A stretch of DNA of 7,711 nucleotides from Bacteroidales bacterium UBA1192 (GTDB taxonomy: Bacteria; Bacteroidota; Bacteroidia; Bacteroidales; Bacteroidaceae), in the NCBI GenBank assembly GCA_002310175.1, contig DBYG01000061.1:1-7711 (forward strand). Reading direction: 5' to 3'. The position numbers and the translations under genes are program-made. The notes beneath the pieces were generated by a model, which was not told the DNA's origin, searched no databases, and was given only the letters and a program-made list of their open reading frames with translations. Each line of letters begins with the position of its first letter. The first letter of the stretch is position 1. Positions 7,672-7,711 of the stretch are shown piece after piece.

Positions 7672-7711
7672 TACCCTATGGCAACCCTATGGCTAACCTA
7701 TGGCTACCCTA
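7667..7711. repeat. 11-bp tandem repeat (minisatellite), continuing past the window
   Basis: Four consecutive 11-bp units are visible: ATGGCTACCCT (7667-7677), ATGGCAACCCT (7678-7688), ATGGCTAACCT (7689-7699) and ATGGCTACCCT (7700-7710). A following A starts a possible fifth. Units one and four are identical; two and three each differ by one base. GGGTA-TGGC-TACCC (7663-7676) also makes an imperfectly nested palindrome at the array edge. The 11-bp period is close to one helical turn and is not a multiple of three. The array lies upstream of valS and its full length cannot be seen. Confidence 0.85.

Noticed and set aside
7652..7711. CRISPR array
   Set aside because: The units are 11 bp and contiguous, with no spacers of regular length.
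7550..7711. T-box or other tRNA-sensing leader for valS
   Set aside because: The predicted leader is only about 20-25 nt. I see no T-box consensus, specifier loop or terminator/antiterminator pair before valS, and T-boxes are not typical of this phylum.
7667..7711. Repeat-encoded peptide
   Set aside because: All three minus-strand frames hit stops within the array. Two plus-strand frames stay open, but the 11-bp period shifts frame at each unit and no start or ribosome binding site is evident.

Overview
The window looks like chromosomal DNA from a member of the Bacteroidota, most likely the order Bacteroidales. This is inferred from three things. There are TAnnTTTG-type -7 promoter elements in front of two genes. 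The FtsX-like permease is of the long, ATPase-less Bacteroidota type. The ValRS has a GTDHASIATEAK-type sequence, which I associate with this phylum. Base composition looks moderate (roughly half G+C), and all recognisable genes lie on the minus strand, so transcription runs from high to low coordinates.

Reading in the direction of transcription, 7583-7711 is an intergenic region. It holds an 11-bp tandem repeat that runs off the window edge, a small hairpin, and a likely promoter for valS. Next comes a compact three-gene operon. It consists of valS (valyl-tRNA synthetase, 894 aa from the preferred start), then a 297-aa single-pass membrane coiled-coil protein of unknown function whose ATG directly abuts the valS stop (TAAATG), then after 9 nt a 705-aa DEAD-box RNA helicase with a DbpA-type RNA-binding domain and a long charged tail. 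A strong intrinsic terminator at 1786-1814 closes the operon.

Immediately past the terminator, a new promoter appears to start an FtsX/MacB-type ABC transporter permease. Its first 574 codons are visible and the gene continues beyond position 1. Its ATPase partner is not in the window.

The operon pairs a translation enzyme with an RNA-remodelling enzyme, a plausible growth-linked grouping. The membrane coiled-coil protein between them is the real unknown. Nothing here amounts to a clear new defence or mobile system. The most unusual items are the 11-bp minisatellite, the unknown membrane protein locked into the operon, and the helicase tail with an aromatic/acidic island set between basic tracts.
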